The notes below the pieces were generated by a model, which ran no database searches, had not been told where the DNA came from, and worked only from the letters and a program-made list of their open reading frames with translations. From contig JAIEMK010000064.1 of assembly GCA_019752295.1 (NCBI GenBank), positions 1 through 34,755 on the forward strand: 34,755 nt of DNA, read 5' to 3'. This document shows, piece by piece, positions 8,339 through 16,711 of the stretch; the first letter of the stretch is position 1, and every line of letters begins with the position of its first letter. The DNA comes from Chitinophagaceae bacterium. GTDB taxonomy: Bacteria; Bacteroidota; Bacteroidia; Chitinophagales; Chitinophagaceae. The translations under genes and the position numbers were made by a program.

Positions 8339-8998
8339 CTATTGAGGATTATTATTAAAAATACTATTCACAAAATTACCGGTACCTGCTTTCTCTTTTA
8401 GCAGTTTGCGGATATCAACTTTTAGTTTTTCCAATTCTTCTGCTTTCAATCCATCATATACCTGACCTCTTACTTTTCCATCTTTATCTACCAACGCAAA
8501 AAATTGGGTATGAATAAATTGGTCTTCAATTTTTTCGAAATTGTTTTTGGGATCATCTAATAAATATGCGCTTCTTGCAATATTATACAAACTGTCTTTG
8601 CGTCCGGTTAGAAAGATCCATTTTTTGGTATCTGCCTTGATAGAATCTGCGTACACTTTCATGCGGGCAACCGTGTCTCTGTCGGGATCGCAGGTATGAG
8701 ACAGGATCAGGAAATCTGGTTCGTTTTTGAAGGTTTCGGCAATCGACTTCATATTAGTATTCATTTTTGGACAGATGCCCTTGCAGTTGGTAAAGAAATA
8801 CTCTACCACACAAACCTTACCCAGCATATCGCGATCGGTGAAAATCAGTCCGTCCTGAGTCTTGAAATGAAAGGGTTTTACATAGCTAATGGTCGACAAT
8901 TTGGTTCTCCACTCGTCATTTCCTCTGAATAAAAAAAAGTAGAACCCCAGTACCAATACAACGAAGAAAAGCAGGTATCCAATCAATTTTTTTGACAT
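8339..8998 (-). CDS. SCO1/SenC/PrrC family copper-binding protein
   Basis: Membrane-anchored thioredoxin-fold protein of the SCO family, which binds copper and helps assemble the CuA site of cytochrome oxidase or acts as a periplasmic redox protein. One N-terminal membrane segment (about residues 5-25) precedes the domain. Copper ligands are the CxxxC pair Cys72/Cys76 in TNCKGICP and His163 in FIHTQFF. DPDRDT is also typical. I use ATG at 8998 (219 residues) because the promoter lies just upstream; TTG at 9004 would add only two residues. It forms an operon with the downstream Fur-family gene and is divergent from the MerC-like gene, which points to metal homeostasis. Confidence 0.92.
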   Translation of the reverse strand: MSKKLIGYLLFFVVLVLGFYFFLFRGNDEWRTKLSTISYVKPFHFKTQDGLIFTDRDMLGKVCVVEYFFTNCKGICPKMNTNMKSIAETFKNEPDFLILSHTCDPDRDTVARMKVYADSIKADTKKWIFLTGRKDSLYNIARSAYLLDDPKNNFEKIEDQFIHTQFFALVDKDGKVRGQVYDGLKAEELEKLKVDIRKLLKEKAGTGNFVNSIFNNNPQ

Positions 8999-9015
8999 AT
9001 ACAAGTTATTGCCGG

Positions 9016-9044
9016 CAAAGTTAGGGTGCGCTTGCTTTATTCAA
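9016..9044 (-). promoter_or_regulatory. Promoter of the SCO/Fur operon
   Basis: On the minus strand TTG (9044-9042), an 18-nt spacer, then TAACTTTG (9023-9016) match the Bacteroidota -33/-7 consensus. The leader to ATG 8998 would be only about 10 nt. Confidence 0.6.
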
Positions 9045-9071
9045 GGCTAATAATTTAATCTTCCTATTATT

Positions 9072-9101
9072 TTGCAACATTGTTGCATTTGTGTACTTTT
9101 G
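9072..9101 (+). promoter_or_regulatory. Promoter of the MerC-like gene
   Basis: TTG at 9072-9074, exactly 19 nt, then TACTTTTG at 9094-9101: a full match to TTG-N19-TAnnTTTG. The -33 element and half of the spacer are covered by a perfect palindrome, so a bound repressor would block polymerase. Confidence 0.75.
9073..9087. promoter_or_regulatory. Candidate Fur-family operator, perfect 15-bp palindrome
   Basis: TGCAACA-T-TGTTGCA is a perfect 7-1-7 inverted repeat, the size and symmetry of Fur/Zur/PerR boxes. It overlaps the merC -33 element and lies about 28 bp upstream of the -33 element of the divergent SCO/Fur operon. That the Fur-family protein encoded at 7915-8331 binds it is inference from symmetry and position. 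Confidence 0.65.
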
Positions 9102-9113
9102 TCGTTTACTAAT

Positions 9114-9506
9114 ATGGCATTAAAGATCAATTTAGACGCATTAGGTATCGCAACTTCTGTAGCATGTGCCATTCATTGTGCACTTTTGCCCTTGTTTTTG
9201 AGCAGCTTGCCCCTGTTTGGAGTAAATATTATCGACAATCTTTATTTTGAATATTTTATGGTTTTCCTTGCTTTTTTGGTGGGGATCTATGCCTTATATC
9301 ATGGCAGAAAAAAGCACCACCACCGGAGCTTACCCATGGTGATATTTACGTTTGGAATACTTTTATTGTTGGCAAAAGTAATCTGGCATCAATGGCAATT
9401 GTGGCTTTTATTTCCTGCCGTTGCAACCATTGTAACAGCCCATTACCTGAACTTTCGTTTTTGCAGAGTTCATAACCACGGGCATGCTGAAGATTGTAAT
9501 CACTAA
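9114..9506 (+). CDS. MerC-domain membrane protein
   Basis: 130-residue integral membrane protein resembling MerC, first known as a mercury transporter but in Bacteroidota usually near metal-homeostasis genes. Three or four membrane segments are visible. The first carries Cys-Ala-Ile-His-Cys (ACAIHC), the expected metal-binding pair. A basic HGRKKHHHR loop and a C-terminal tail with His and Cys ([11 protein letters not shown]) add possible metal ligands. I use ATG 9114; the open frame reaches TTG 9072, but that codon is the promoter -33 element. The stop overlaps the convergent cysS stop. The metal carried is unknown; zinc or copper fits the context better than mercury. Confidence 0.85.
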   Translation: MALKINLDALGIATSVACAIHCALLPLFLSSLPLFGVNIIDNLYFEYFMVFLAFLVGIYALYHGRKKHHHRSLPMVIFTFGILLLLAKVIWHQWQLWLLFPAVATIVTAHYLNFRFCRVHNHGHAEDCNH

Positions 9507-11008
9507 TTTATCGAGTAGCTTGTGGCGCCATCTTTTTCGTCTTTTAACTGCACACCCAGAGCTGCCAATTCATTCCTGATCTTATCGCTAGTCATAAAAT
9601 CCTTTCTGCTTTTGGCTTCTTTTCGCATGGTGATGAGTAATTGCAAAATACCATCCAACTGCCCATTATCCGAACCCCTTTCTGTTATTAGTCCGAATAT
9701 ATTTTCCAGATAAACTTTTAATTGTTGCTGGAGTAATTGTTGTGTTTTACCACTGATTGCATTAGAAGAAAGGTGTTTGTCTTTGATTGAATTGATAACA
9801 GAGGATAATTCAAAAATATTTGCAATTACTTTTGCCGTGCTGAAATCATCATCCATAAACTCATCGAACTCGGCAATTAATTTTTGAACCTTTTCGTCAA
9901 GAGCCTGATCAGATGCACTGGTCTTTTCATCGATGATTTGTTTGTTAAACCACTCATAGGCTTCCCACAAACGTTTTAGGGCTTTTTCGGAAGCCTGCAA
10001 CGCTTCGTTGCTAAAATCGAGTGTGCCACGGTAATGACTTTGCAGGATAAAGAAACGAATAGTCATGGGCGAATACGCCTGTTCCAGAATAGGATGCGAA
10101 CCGCTGAATAATTCTGTAAGCTTGATTACGTTATTATAACTCTTACCCATTTTCCTGCCCTGAATGGTAATCATATTATTGTGCAGCCAGTAGCGTGCGG
10201 GAGTTTTGTGATTGCATACTGTGCTCTGCGCAATCTCGCATTCGTGGTGAGGAAATTGAAGATCCATACCACCTCCGTGTATATCAAATTCTTCGCCTAA
10301 ATATTTGCTGCTCATTGCGGAACATTCAATATGCCAACCCGGAAACCCTTCACCCCAGGGGCTTTGCCAGCGCATGATGTGTTCGGGAGGAGCAGATTTC
10401 CAAAGTGCAAAATCGTTCTTATCTCTTTTTTCATCCTGATTGTCGAGATCCCTTGTAGTGTCTAACTGATCTTCCAGATTTCTTCCACTCAGCATCCCAT
10501 AAGGTTTGCCCTGCTTTGAAAAATCAGTATTGTATTTTGCCACATCAAAATAAACAGAACCATTTGCCTCATAAGCGTATCCGTCGGCAATAATCTTTTT
10601 GATCATTTCAATTTGTTCCACAATATGACCTGTTGCCGTTGGTTCAATACTAGGCTGCAGATTATTAAAACGACTCATGGCCCAGTGGTATAAGTTGCTG
10701 TATTTCTGCACCAACTCCATTGGCTCAAGCTTTTCAAGAATGGCTTTACTGCTGATCTTGTCTTCTGCTTCACGACCCTCTTCTTCAAAATGACCGGCAT
10801 CGGTGATGTTGCGAACATACCTTACTTTATATCCCAAGTGTATGAGGTATCGATAAATTACATCGAAAGTAATAAAGGGACGTGCATGGCCAAGATGACT
10901 TTCGCCACTTACTGTTGGTCCGCATACATACATACCAACATAGGGTGCATTAATAGGAGTAAATATTTCTTTTTGTCTGCTTAAGGAATTATAAACTTTC
11001 AAAGACAT
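9503..11008 (-). CDS. cysS: Cysteinyl-tRNA synthetase CysS
   Basis: Class I aminoacyl-tRNA synthetase that charges tRNA(Cys). 501 residues. The HIGH motif is HLGH (38-41), and KMSKS appears as KMGKS (286-290). The zinc site that reads cysteine is Cys29, Cys229, His254 and Glu258, spaced as in the E. coli enzyme. The C-terminal part holds the helical anticodon-binding region. It starts at ATG 11008 ([14 protein letters not shown]). It stands alone and is convergent with the MerC-like gene, overlapping it at the stops. The 163 nt upstream hold no gene; a weak promoter-like TTG-N19-TATTTTCT is the only signal noticed there. Confidence 0.98.
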   Translation of the reverse strand: MSLKVYNSLSRQKEIFTPINAPYVGMYVCGPTVSGESHLGHARPFITFDVIYRYLIHLGYKVRYVRNITDAGHFEEEGREAEDKISSKAILEKLEPMELVQKYSNLYHWAMSRFNNLQPSIEPTATGHIVEQIEMIKKIIADGYAYEANGSVYFDVAKYNTDFSKQGKPYGMLSGRNLEDQLDTTRDLDNQDEKRDKNDFALWKSAPPEHIMRWQSPWGEGFPGWHIECSAMSSKYLGEEFDIHGGGMDLQFPHHECEIAQSTVCNHKTPARYWLHNNMITIQGRKMGKSYNNVIKLTELFSGSHPILEQAYSPMTIRFFILQSHYRGTLDFSNEALQASEKALKRLWEAYEWFNKQIIDEKTSASDQALDEKVQKLIAEFDEFMDDDFSTAKVIANIFELSSVINSIKDKHLSSNAISGKTQQLLQQQLKVYLENIFGLITERGSDNGQLDGILQLLITMRKEAKSRKDFMTSDKIRNELAALGVQLKDEKDGATSYSIN

Positions 11009-11171
11009 TTTATTCGTACTTGTAGAATTGGAAAATAATTTGATGCTGTTTTATTACAGAAAATACCGGCTGTATTAACAACAGCAACAACCATAAGAAT
11101 AGAATTTGTTCAAATACATGGCCTGCAAGATAAGAAAATAAAGCTGTTTGGATAATGGCGCCACTCAGAAT

Positions 11172-12284
11172 TTATCGATTTAGTCTCAGATCTGTAACAA
11201 GCATTACGTGGTCGCTCAGGTCTTCATCTACCATATCAAATTGTTTTACGGTAAAATGATCGTCGGCTAAGATATAGTCTATTCTTAGCGTTGGTGCCAA
11301 CGAAAGAAAGGTTCTTCCAATGCCAAAACCCTTTTTCAAAAAGCAATCCTGCCAATTACCCTTGATATTGAAATAGGTATAAGAATTTGGAACATCGTTA
11401 AAATCGCCACATACAATTGTTGGTAATGCAGTTTTATCTCTTTCTGCCCGAACAATGTCGGACTGTACACCCCTTCTTGCAAAAGCCAGTTTCATTTTTT
11501 TGAAAATATTTTTTGAAGCGGCAACGCTTTCTTCATCCTGTTCTTTAATTTTTTCTATGTCAACATAATCCTCTTTTTTAAACTTAAAGGACTGAAGATG
11601 GGTAGTAAAAACGCGGAGCGTGTCTCTACCTTTTAGAATATCTGCATAAATTAAACTTTCGGCGATTGGAAAAGCGATTCTTCCCGTATCGATAATGGGG
11701 TATTTCGAAAAGATGATGCTTCCCGACTCATAGTCTCCATTTTTTCTTAAATAATCTTTTGAAAAATAATAATAGGGGAATGCTTTCGTAAATAGCGAAA
11801 TGTTGTCGGCATTTTCGTTTTGTTGGTTATTATTAAATTCCTGCAGGCATACGATATCCGGCTTTATTTTAAGGATGATCTCAGCCACTTCGTTGCGAAT
11901 GAGTTTTTTGGTTTCTTTATTTTTACTGAGGCCATTAAAACTTCTCACATTCCAATCCACTATACGCACATCTTCTGCGTGTTTTTTTAAATGAAAACCA
12001 GCTCCGGGATGCCATGCAAAAACTACTTGTATCTGCTGCCATCCGAAACACAAACTAATTAGTGGAATCCAAACATAAACCGGACGAACAATCAGCCAAA
12101 ATATGGCTACAAAAAACAGGAGTATGATCAGATAGGGTACCATCAATCCTGTAAAGCCATCGGGCCACCAACCTGTTGGACTGATATAGGCATCCAGACA
12201 GGCTACTAGGAACAACAATGCCAGCGTAATGGTAATACCGAGACTGACAGATTTGAATGCGCGGCGAAAAATATTTTTTGCCAT
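11172..12284 (-). CDS. Membrane-anchored endonuclease/exonuclease/phosphatase (EEP) family protein
   Basis: 370 residues. Three hydrophobic segments (about 14-30, 47-67 and 70-90) anchor a C-terminal EEP domain (about 105-368), the fold of DNase I, exonuclease III and inositol phosphatases. All active-site positions are present: Asn112 (DWNVRSF), Glu149 (CLQEF), His229 (TTHL), Asp294/Asn296 (GDFND), Asp336 (RIDYI) and Asp358/His359 (LSDH). The substrate could be nucleic acid, a phospholipid or a sugar phosphate. Last gene of the operon from rlmD, 20 nt after a paralogue with the same layout. The side of the membrane on which the domain sits is not clear from sequence. Confidence 0.88.
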   Translation of the reverse strand: MAKNIFRRAFKSVSLGITITLALLFLVACLDAYISPTGWWPDGFTGLMVPYLIILLFFVAIFWLIVRPVYVWIPLISLCFGWQQIQVVFAWHPGAGFHLKKHAEDVRIVDWNVRSFNGLSKNKETKKLIRNEVAEIILKIKPDIVCLQEFNNNQQNENADNISLFTKAFPYYYFSKDYLRKNGDYESGSIIFSKYPIIDTGRIAFPIAESLIYADILKGRDTLRVFTTHLQSFKFKKEDYVDIEKIKEQDEESVAASKNIFKKMKLAFARRGVQSDIVRAERDKTALPTIVCGDFNDVPNSYTYFNIKGNWQDCFLKKGFGIGRTFLSLAPTLRIDYILADDHFTVKQFDMVDEDLSDHVMLVTDLRLNR

Positions 12285-12304
12285 GCGCTAAATTTAATAA
12301 AAAA

Positions 12305-13411
12305 TCAGTGTTTGATTTGAATATCTGTAATAATCGGAAGGTGATCTGACAAATGAAGGCGGGGACAGTAATATTGTTTTGTTTCGATGGAGGGGCTCGT
12401 AAGCAACACATCTATGCGAAGTGTGGGAGACAAGCTATCGTAAGTTCTGCCAAATCCAAATCCCTTTTCAAGAAATGCATCTTTTAGTCCTGAACTAATA
12501 TGATGATATACATAACTTGAAGGAACAGAGTTCATATCTGCGGTATACACAAACGGTAAAGTTGCACTATCAAGCGATTTTTTTACAAGAACAGCCTGCT
12601 TTTCGTGTAACCTGTCGAAATATGCCAGTCTGCTTAATTTGCTTTTGTGCATTAATATGGCCGTATCGTAGCTAATGAATTTGAGATTATTGATATTGCT
12701 GTTATTAATTACTTCTACATGAAGATTCATTGAGCTCAGGTGCGTATTATACACTCGGAGCACTTGGGTTGGAGTTTGAATATCCGCATATTGGAGCGAC
12801 TCGGTGGAAGCAATATTATTGTAAGGGACACTAACCTGTTTGATGATGGGCCATCGTGAAAAAATAATTACACCATAATTTTTATCGGCTTCGCTAAAAA
12901 AGCTATAAGCTAAGCCGCTCACCTTCATTAGATTTTCGGTAGTGGCATTGATACCATTGTACTCAACTGACGAATAATCCTGAAAGCAAATAATATCGGC
13001 ATCTGAAGTTTTAATGAAATCGAGCATATCTTTCAGTACAGTTGTGTCTTTGGGCGCTTTGATTAAAAAATTATTTACGTTCCACGATAAAATACGAATA
13101 CTGTTTGCGGACTTTGTTTTTTCGAATTTGTTACCGGGATGAATTGCAAAAACAGAAAAGATATTTTTATATCCCGCCAGTAAACAAATAAAAAAAATCC
13201 AGAAATATTTCCTGTAAAAAAATAAGCTGATAAGGCACCAGCAAAGCATGATGACCAACCCAATCGGAAAAAAAAGAGCGGAAAAAGTTAAAAAGTAACT
13301 GAGGCTTGGCTTAAGATAAGGGGTTGTGCAGGTAAGTAAGTAAAGCAATGAACCGAGTACTCCTACAATGAAGATGAAACTTCTCAGAAAGGGGAATTTC
13401 CGTTTTGTCAT
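12305..13411 (-). CDS. Membrane-anchored EEP-family paralogue with altered metal ligand
   Basis: 368 residues, same layout as the next gene: three N-terminal membrane segments and an EEP domain from about residue 105. Shared blocks such as KGFGFGRTYDSLSPTLRID show tandem duplication. Active-site positions are Asn111, His224, Asp292/Asn294, Asp334 and Asp356/His357. The position that is Glu149 in the sister is Asp145 here (ICFQDYSS). This Glu normally binds the catalytic metal, so activity may be reduced or metal preference changed. GDFND is also TADMN. The ATG overlaps the upstream rhomboid stop by 4 nt (ATGA), showing translational coupling. Function unknown. Confidence 0.86.
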   Translation of the reverse strand: MTKRKFPFLRSFIFIVGVLGSLLYLLTCTTPYLKPSLSYFLTFSALFFPIGLVIMLCWCLISLFFYRKYFWIFFICLLAGYKNIFSVFAIHPGNKFEKTKSANSIRILSWNVNNFLIKAPKDTTVLKDMLDFIKTSDADIICFQDYSSVEYNGINATTENLMKVSGLAYSFFSEADKNYGVIIFSRWPIIKQVSVPYNNIASTESLQYADIQTPTQVLRVYNTHLSSMNLHVEVINNSNINNLKFISYDTAILMHKSKLSRLAYFDRLHEKQAVLVKKSLDSATLPFVYTADMNSVPSSYVYHHISSGLKDAFLEKGFGFGRTYDSLSPTLRIDVLLTSPSIETKQYYCPRLHLSDHLPIITDIQIKH

Positions 13412-14337
13412 AGCAGGTCCTCTTTACTTGCTCTTTTTAAAAAGGCTTTTTCTTCATCGCTTAAAAACTGATACCCCTTTTGATTGATCTTATCTAAAAT
13501 CTCGTCTAATTTCTGTTGTGTGAAATGATTAGCGGTTTTTTTTGAATCACCTGAATTGGAATTTTTTTTGGAACTTTTATTGGGGAAATTATTTTGGCGC
13601 TTTTTATCGGGATTCAATAGATCGTTTAACCAGTTCCAAAATCGATTCATCCATGCGCCCCAATCATTACCCCTGCGTACTTGCCGAATATAAAAGAATC
13701 CGATAGCGCCGCCTGCAAGTTGTGCAACGGCAACACCGGCATTGCCACCTGCCATGGTAGCAAAATCGATTGCAACAAAAATTACCATCAGCACCCAAAG
13801 TGGTATCCCCCCGTTGATTAAAGGGAAGATTCTATAGTAGGGAGCCAGAGTAGTAGTAGCAACGGCCACGGCCATTACCGCTGCGCTTGCTCCCGTCATG
13901 GGTTCAATGCTGTTGAGATGATTTGCAAGAACAGGAAAAAAATTTGCAGTTAAGAAAAAACAAACACCTCCTATCAGCCCACCATAGAGATAAATAGGAA
14001 TTAGTTTATTATTACCGGTAAGGTCTTGCAAAATATATCCGAAGCCCCAAAGCCAAAGAAGGCTACTGATTAACCCCCAAATGCTTTGGTGGGTAAACAT
14101 ATAAGTAAATATTACCCAGGGGCGGGTTAAAAAGTTTTCGGCAACGGGAGTAAGTGTAAACCAATCGAGAATTTGTTTGTCGAAAAATTCGATAGGAATT
14201 TCGGAGAGATAATAAATGATCTTTATAAATGTAAGGATCACAAATACCAACAAATTGATAGCGACCAGGTACACAAGTGCATTATTGTCTTGACCAAGAA
14301 GGATAGAACGATTTGTTTTATATAATCTTTCAGACAT
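13408..14337 (-). CDS. Rhomboid-family protein, probable pseudoprotease
   Basis: 309-residue polytopic membrane protein of the rhomboid fold with about six membrane segments. The serine motif is present (GASAAV, Ser151). The histidine partner is not: the usual AHxGG motif reads AQLAGG, with Gln206. The conserved His and Asn of segment 2 (HGDLGHIFGN in the upstream rhomboid) are Gly88 and Ser92 (HQSIWGLISS). Loss of the catalytic base and oxyanion-side residues argues against protease activity. After a charged Lys/Asn/Ser linker (about 243-270) comes a soluble tail, LDEILDKINQKGYQFLSDEE, resembling the C-terminal domain (DUF6576) often seen on Bacteroidota rhomboids. It sits 34 nt after an intact rhomboid. 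Confidence 0.85.
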   Translation of the reverse strand: MSERLYKTNRSILLGQDNNALVYLVAINLLVFVILTFIKIIYYLSEIPIEFFDKQILDWFTLTPVAENFLTRPWVIFTYMFTHQSIWGLISSLLWLWGFGYILQDLTGNNKLIPIYLYGGLIGGVCFFLTANFFPVLANHLNSIEPMTGASAAVMAVAVATTTLAPYYRIFPLINGGIPLWVLMVIFVAIDFATMAGGNAGVAVAQLAGGAIGFFYIRQVRRGNDWGAWMNRFWNWLNDLLNPDKKRQNNFPNKSSKKNSNSGDSKKTANHFTQQKLDEILDKINQKGYQFLSDEEKAFLKRASKEDLL

Positions 14338-14371
14338 AATAATAAATGCTTGGCCCGATAGAAATCAGGTA

Positions 14372-15211
14372 TTAATAAAATGTTTTTTTATTTTTTTTAT
14401 TCCAGGTCATAACAATCAACAAACCTACAATAGCACCGCCGATATGCGCCCAACGCGCTATATTGTCTCCTGCAGAATTACGCAGGGCAAAAAATAATTC
14501 ATAGGAGAAATATATGATCCCTAACCATTTTGCTTTAACCGGCACAAGAAAATATAGATAGATATAAGTATTCGGAAACAAGTACACAAAAGCCGCTAAA
14601 ATTCCAAACACTGCACCACTTGCTCCAATGGTAGCAGTATTAAGATTGGTTTCGTAATATCCCGTAACGTACTGAAACAAGGTATTGGAAGCATCTGCGT
14701 TAGTGGGATTATTTGCGAGAACATTTACCAGATCTGGAATTTGATTAAATGCATTTGGATGTTTTACTCCAAAATTAAATAGTTCGGTTGTTTGGCCGGT
14801 ATTAGCAGCGCGCTCCTGTAAAATGGCTGCATAGTCCTTCATCAGTGGAATCATTTCGTAACTCAGAAATAATAAGTGCATTAATGCCGCACCTAAGCCG
14901 CAGATGATGAAGAAAGTAAGAAAACGTTTGGGCCCCCAGAGATTTTCTAAAACAGAACCAAACATCCATAGGGCCAGCATATTTCCGAAAATATGTCCCA
15001 GATCGCCGTGCAAAAACATATGGGTAATTAATTGCCAGGGGCGAAACAAACTACTTTGCCAGGCATGCAGCGCCAAAACATTTTCGAAAGAAAAATCAGA
15101 GCCATGCCCTCCAAAAGTATTTTGAGCAAGAAAAAAAAGTCCGTTGATGATCAATAAATTTTTGACAACGGTAGGTAATATTTCAAATCTGCTGGGCCTG
15201 AATTCAGTCAT
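14372..15211 (-). CDS. Rhomboid-family intramembrane serine protease
   Basis: 279 residues. Rhomboids cleave membrane proteins within or near transmembrane helices. The Ser-His dyad is complete: Ser198 in GASGAVFG and His256 in AHIGGAIVG. Segment 2 carries the conserved His68, His73 and Asn77 (HGDLGHIFGN). About six membrane segments are seen. A polar insert at about 121-190, with many Asn, Thr and Ala, separates segments 3 and 4 and is longer than in E. coli GlpG. Its start overlaps the rlmD stop by 8 nt. The substrate is unknown. The adjoining rhomboid lacks catalytic residues, so the two may form a protease/pseudoprotease pair. Confidence 0.93.
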   Translation of the reverse strand: MTEFRPSRFEILPTVVKNLLIINGLFFLAQNTFGGHGSDFSFENVLALHAWQSSLFRPWQLITHMFLHGDLGHIFGNMLALWMFGSVLENLWGPKRFLTFFIICGLGAALMHLLFLSYEMIPLMKDYAAILQERAANTGQTTELFNFGVKHPNAFNQIPDLVNVLANNPTNADASNTLFQYVTGYYETNLNTATIGASGAVFGILAAFVYLFPNTYIYLYFLVPVKAKWLGIIYFSYELFFALRNSAGDNIARWAHIGGAIVGLLIVMTWNKKNKKTFY

Positions 15212-16631
15212 TTCTTAATTTTAATTGAACCACATTTTCAATATGCAAGGTATGCGGAAACATATCAACGGGTTGTATTTTATCCACCTTGTATTTCTCA
15301 TCCAGCAACGCCAGATCTCTTGCCTGTGTTGCCGGATTGCAACTTACATAAACAATGGTAGTTGCCGCTATCTCTAATAATTTTTTAACGAGTTTTTCAT
15401 GCATCCCCGCTCTTGGCGGATCTGTTATGATTACATCGGGCTTGCCATGTTCTTCAAAGAACGCATCATTGCATATATCTATTACATCACCGGCAAAAAA
15501 ACTGCTATGTTGTAATTTGTTTAAAGCTGCATTTTCTTTGGCGTCTTCGATTGCATCGGCCACCACTTCTACGCCAATTAGTTTTTTTGCGAGCTTGCTC
15601 ACGAAGATTCCGATACTTCCGGTACCGCAATACAGATCATAAACAACCTGCTCGCCATTTAGTTCTGCGAAGTCGCGCGTGATCTGATATAAACGCTCTG
15701 CCTGTCGGGTATTGGTTTGAAAAAATGATTTAGGACTAATTTTGAATTCAAAATCTTCCAATCGCTCAATGATATAACCATTGCCCGAATACACTTGTGG
15801 CGAAAGGTCGTACAAACTATCATTGTGTTTGGTATTGATCGTATAGAGCAGGGTGCTGATCTGAGGGAACTGCTTTAAAACCAGGTCCAGCAAGGCTTTG
15901 CGATTGTTTTCGTCTTCATAGCCAAAAACAATATTGATCATTAATTCACCCGTAGTGGTATTGCGCACAAACATATTGCGTAACCAACCCTGGTGCTTTC
16001 GGGTATCATAAAAAGGTAATTTTCTTTCCAGAGCCCATCCGGCAACCATTTTGCGAATCTGGTTCGTAGGCTCTTCCTGAAGATAGCAAGTATCAATTTC
16101 AACTACTTTATCAAAGAATCCGCGAACATGAAATCCGGCGCCTCCGGGCAGGTCGTCTATTGAAACACCTTCTTCTTTCATTTTGCGGAACATGTTGGAA
16201 GGAATATAGGTCTTTGACCCAAAAGTGTACTCAATCTTATTACGGTAATATTCTGTTTTGCCCGCTCCGATAATTGGTTGAATGGGGGGCAGAGCCACTT
16301 TTGCAATTCGTGTTAAATTGTCTACTACCTGTTTTTGCTTGTAAAATAACTGTTGTTCGTAAGGTAACATTTGCCACTGACAGCCACCACAAACCCCAAA
16401 ATGACTGCAGAAAGGCACAACCCTTTTTTCGGAATAGCTATGAATTTTTACCACATGGCCTTCGGCCCAATCCTTTTTGCTCTTTCCCAATTGTACATCA
16501 ACGATATCTCCGGGAACAGCGCCCTCAATAAATATGACTTTGCCATCAACTCTTGCAAGTGATTTTCCTTCGGCGGCATAATCTTCCACCAGTAATTGTT
16601 CTAAAACAATGCGTTGCTTTTGCTTTCTCAC
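15204..16631 (-). CDS. rlmD: 23S rRNA (uracil-C5)-methyltransferase, RlmD/RumA-like
   Basis: SAM-dependent enzyme that makes 5-methyluridine in 23S rRNA. 475 residues. An N-terminal TRAM domain (about 8-65) is followed by the 4Fe-4S ligands Cys75, Cys81, Cys84 and Cys182. The methyltransferase domain has the SAM motif YDLYCGTGSIGIF, the DPPRAG motif, and the nucleophilic Cys in VYVSCNPA. The exact target (U1939 or U747) cannot be set from sequence, so the symbol is tentative. The start is GTG 16631, matching the family N-terminus. First gene of the operon that continues into two rhomboids and two EEP proteins. Confidence 0.93.
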   Translation of the reverse strand: MRKQKQRIVLEQLLVEDYAAEGKSLARVDGKVIFIEGAVPGDIVDVQLGKSKKDWAEGHVVKIHSYSEKRVVPFCSHFGVCGGCQWQMLPYEQQLFYKQKQVVDNLTRIAKVALPPIQPIIGAGKTEYYRNKIEYTFGSKTYIPSNMFRKMKEEGVSIDDLPGGAGFHVRGFFDKVVEIDTCYLQEEPTNQIRKMVAGWALERKLPFYDTRKHQGWLRNMFVRNTTTGELMINIVFGYEDENNRKALLDLVLKQFPQISTLLYTINTKHNDSLYDLSPQVYSGNGYIIERLEDFEFKISPKSFFQTNTRQAERLYQITRDFAELNGEQVVYDLYCGTGSIGIFVSKLAKKLIGVEVVADAIEDAKENAALNKLQHSSFFAGDVIDICNDAFFEEHGKPDVIITDPPRAGMHEKLVKKLLEIAATTIVYVSCNPATQARDLALLDEKYKVDKIQPVDMFPHTLHIENVVQLKLRND

Positions 16632-16636
16632 GGCTG

Positions 16637-16644
16637 CAAATGTA
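16637..16644 (-). promoter_or_regulatory. Possible rlmD operon promoter -7 element
   Basis: TACATTTG on the minus strand fits TAnnTTTG and ends only 5 nt before the rlmD GTG, implying an almost leaderless message. No TTG lies at the expected -33 distance, so it is tentative. Confidence 0.35.
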
Positions 16645-16711
16645 AACTACAGTTCTGTATATGCCTATACTGCAATCAATTTTCCTATTTTTATAGCCAA
16701 TTCAAGATCGT

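Noticed and set aside
9072..9113. TTG start extending the MerC-like protein by 14 residues
   Set aside because: The TTG is the -33 promoter element and the candidate operator lies in this stretch; ATG 9114 fits the family.
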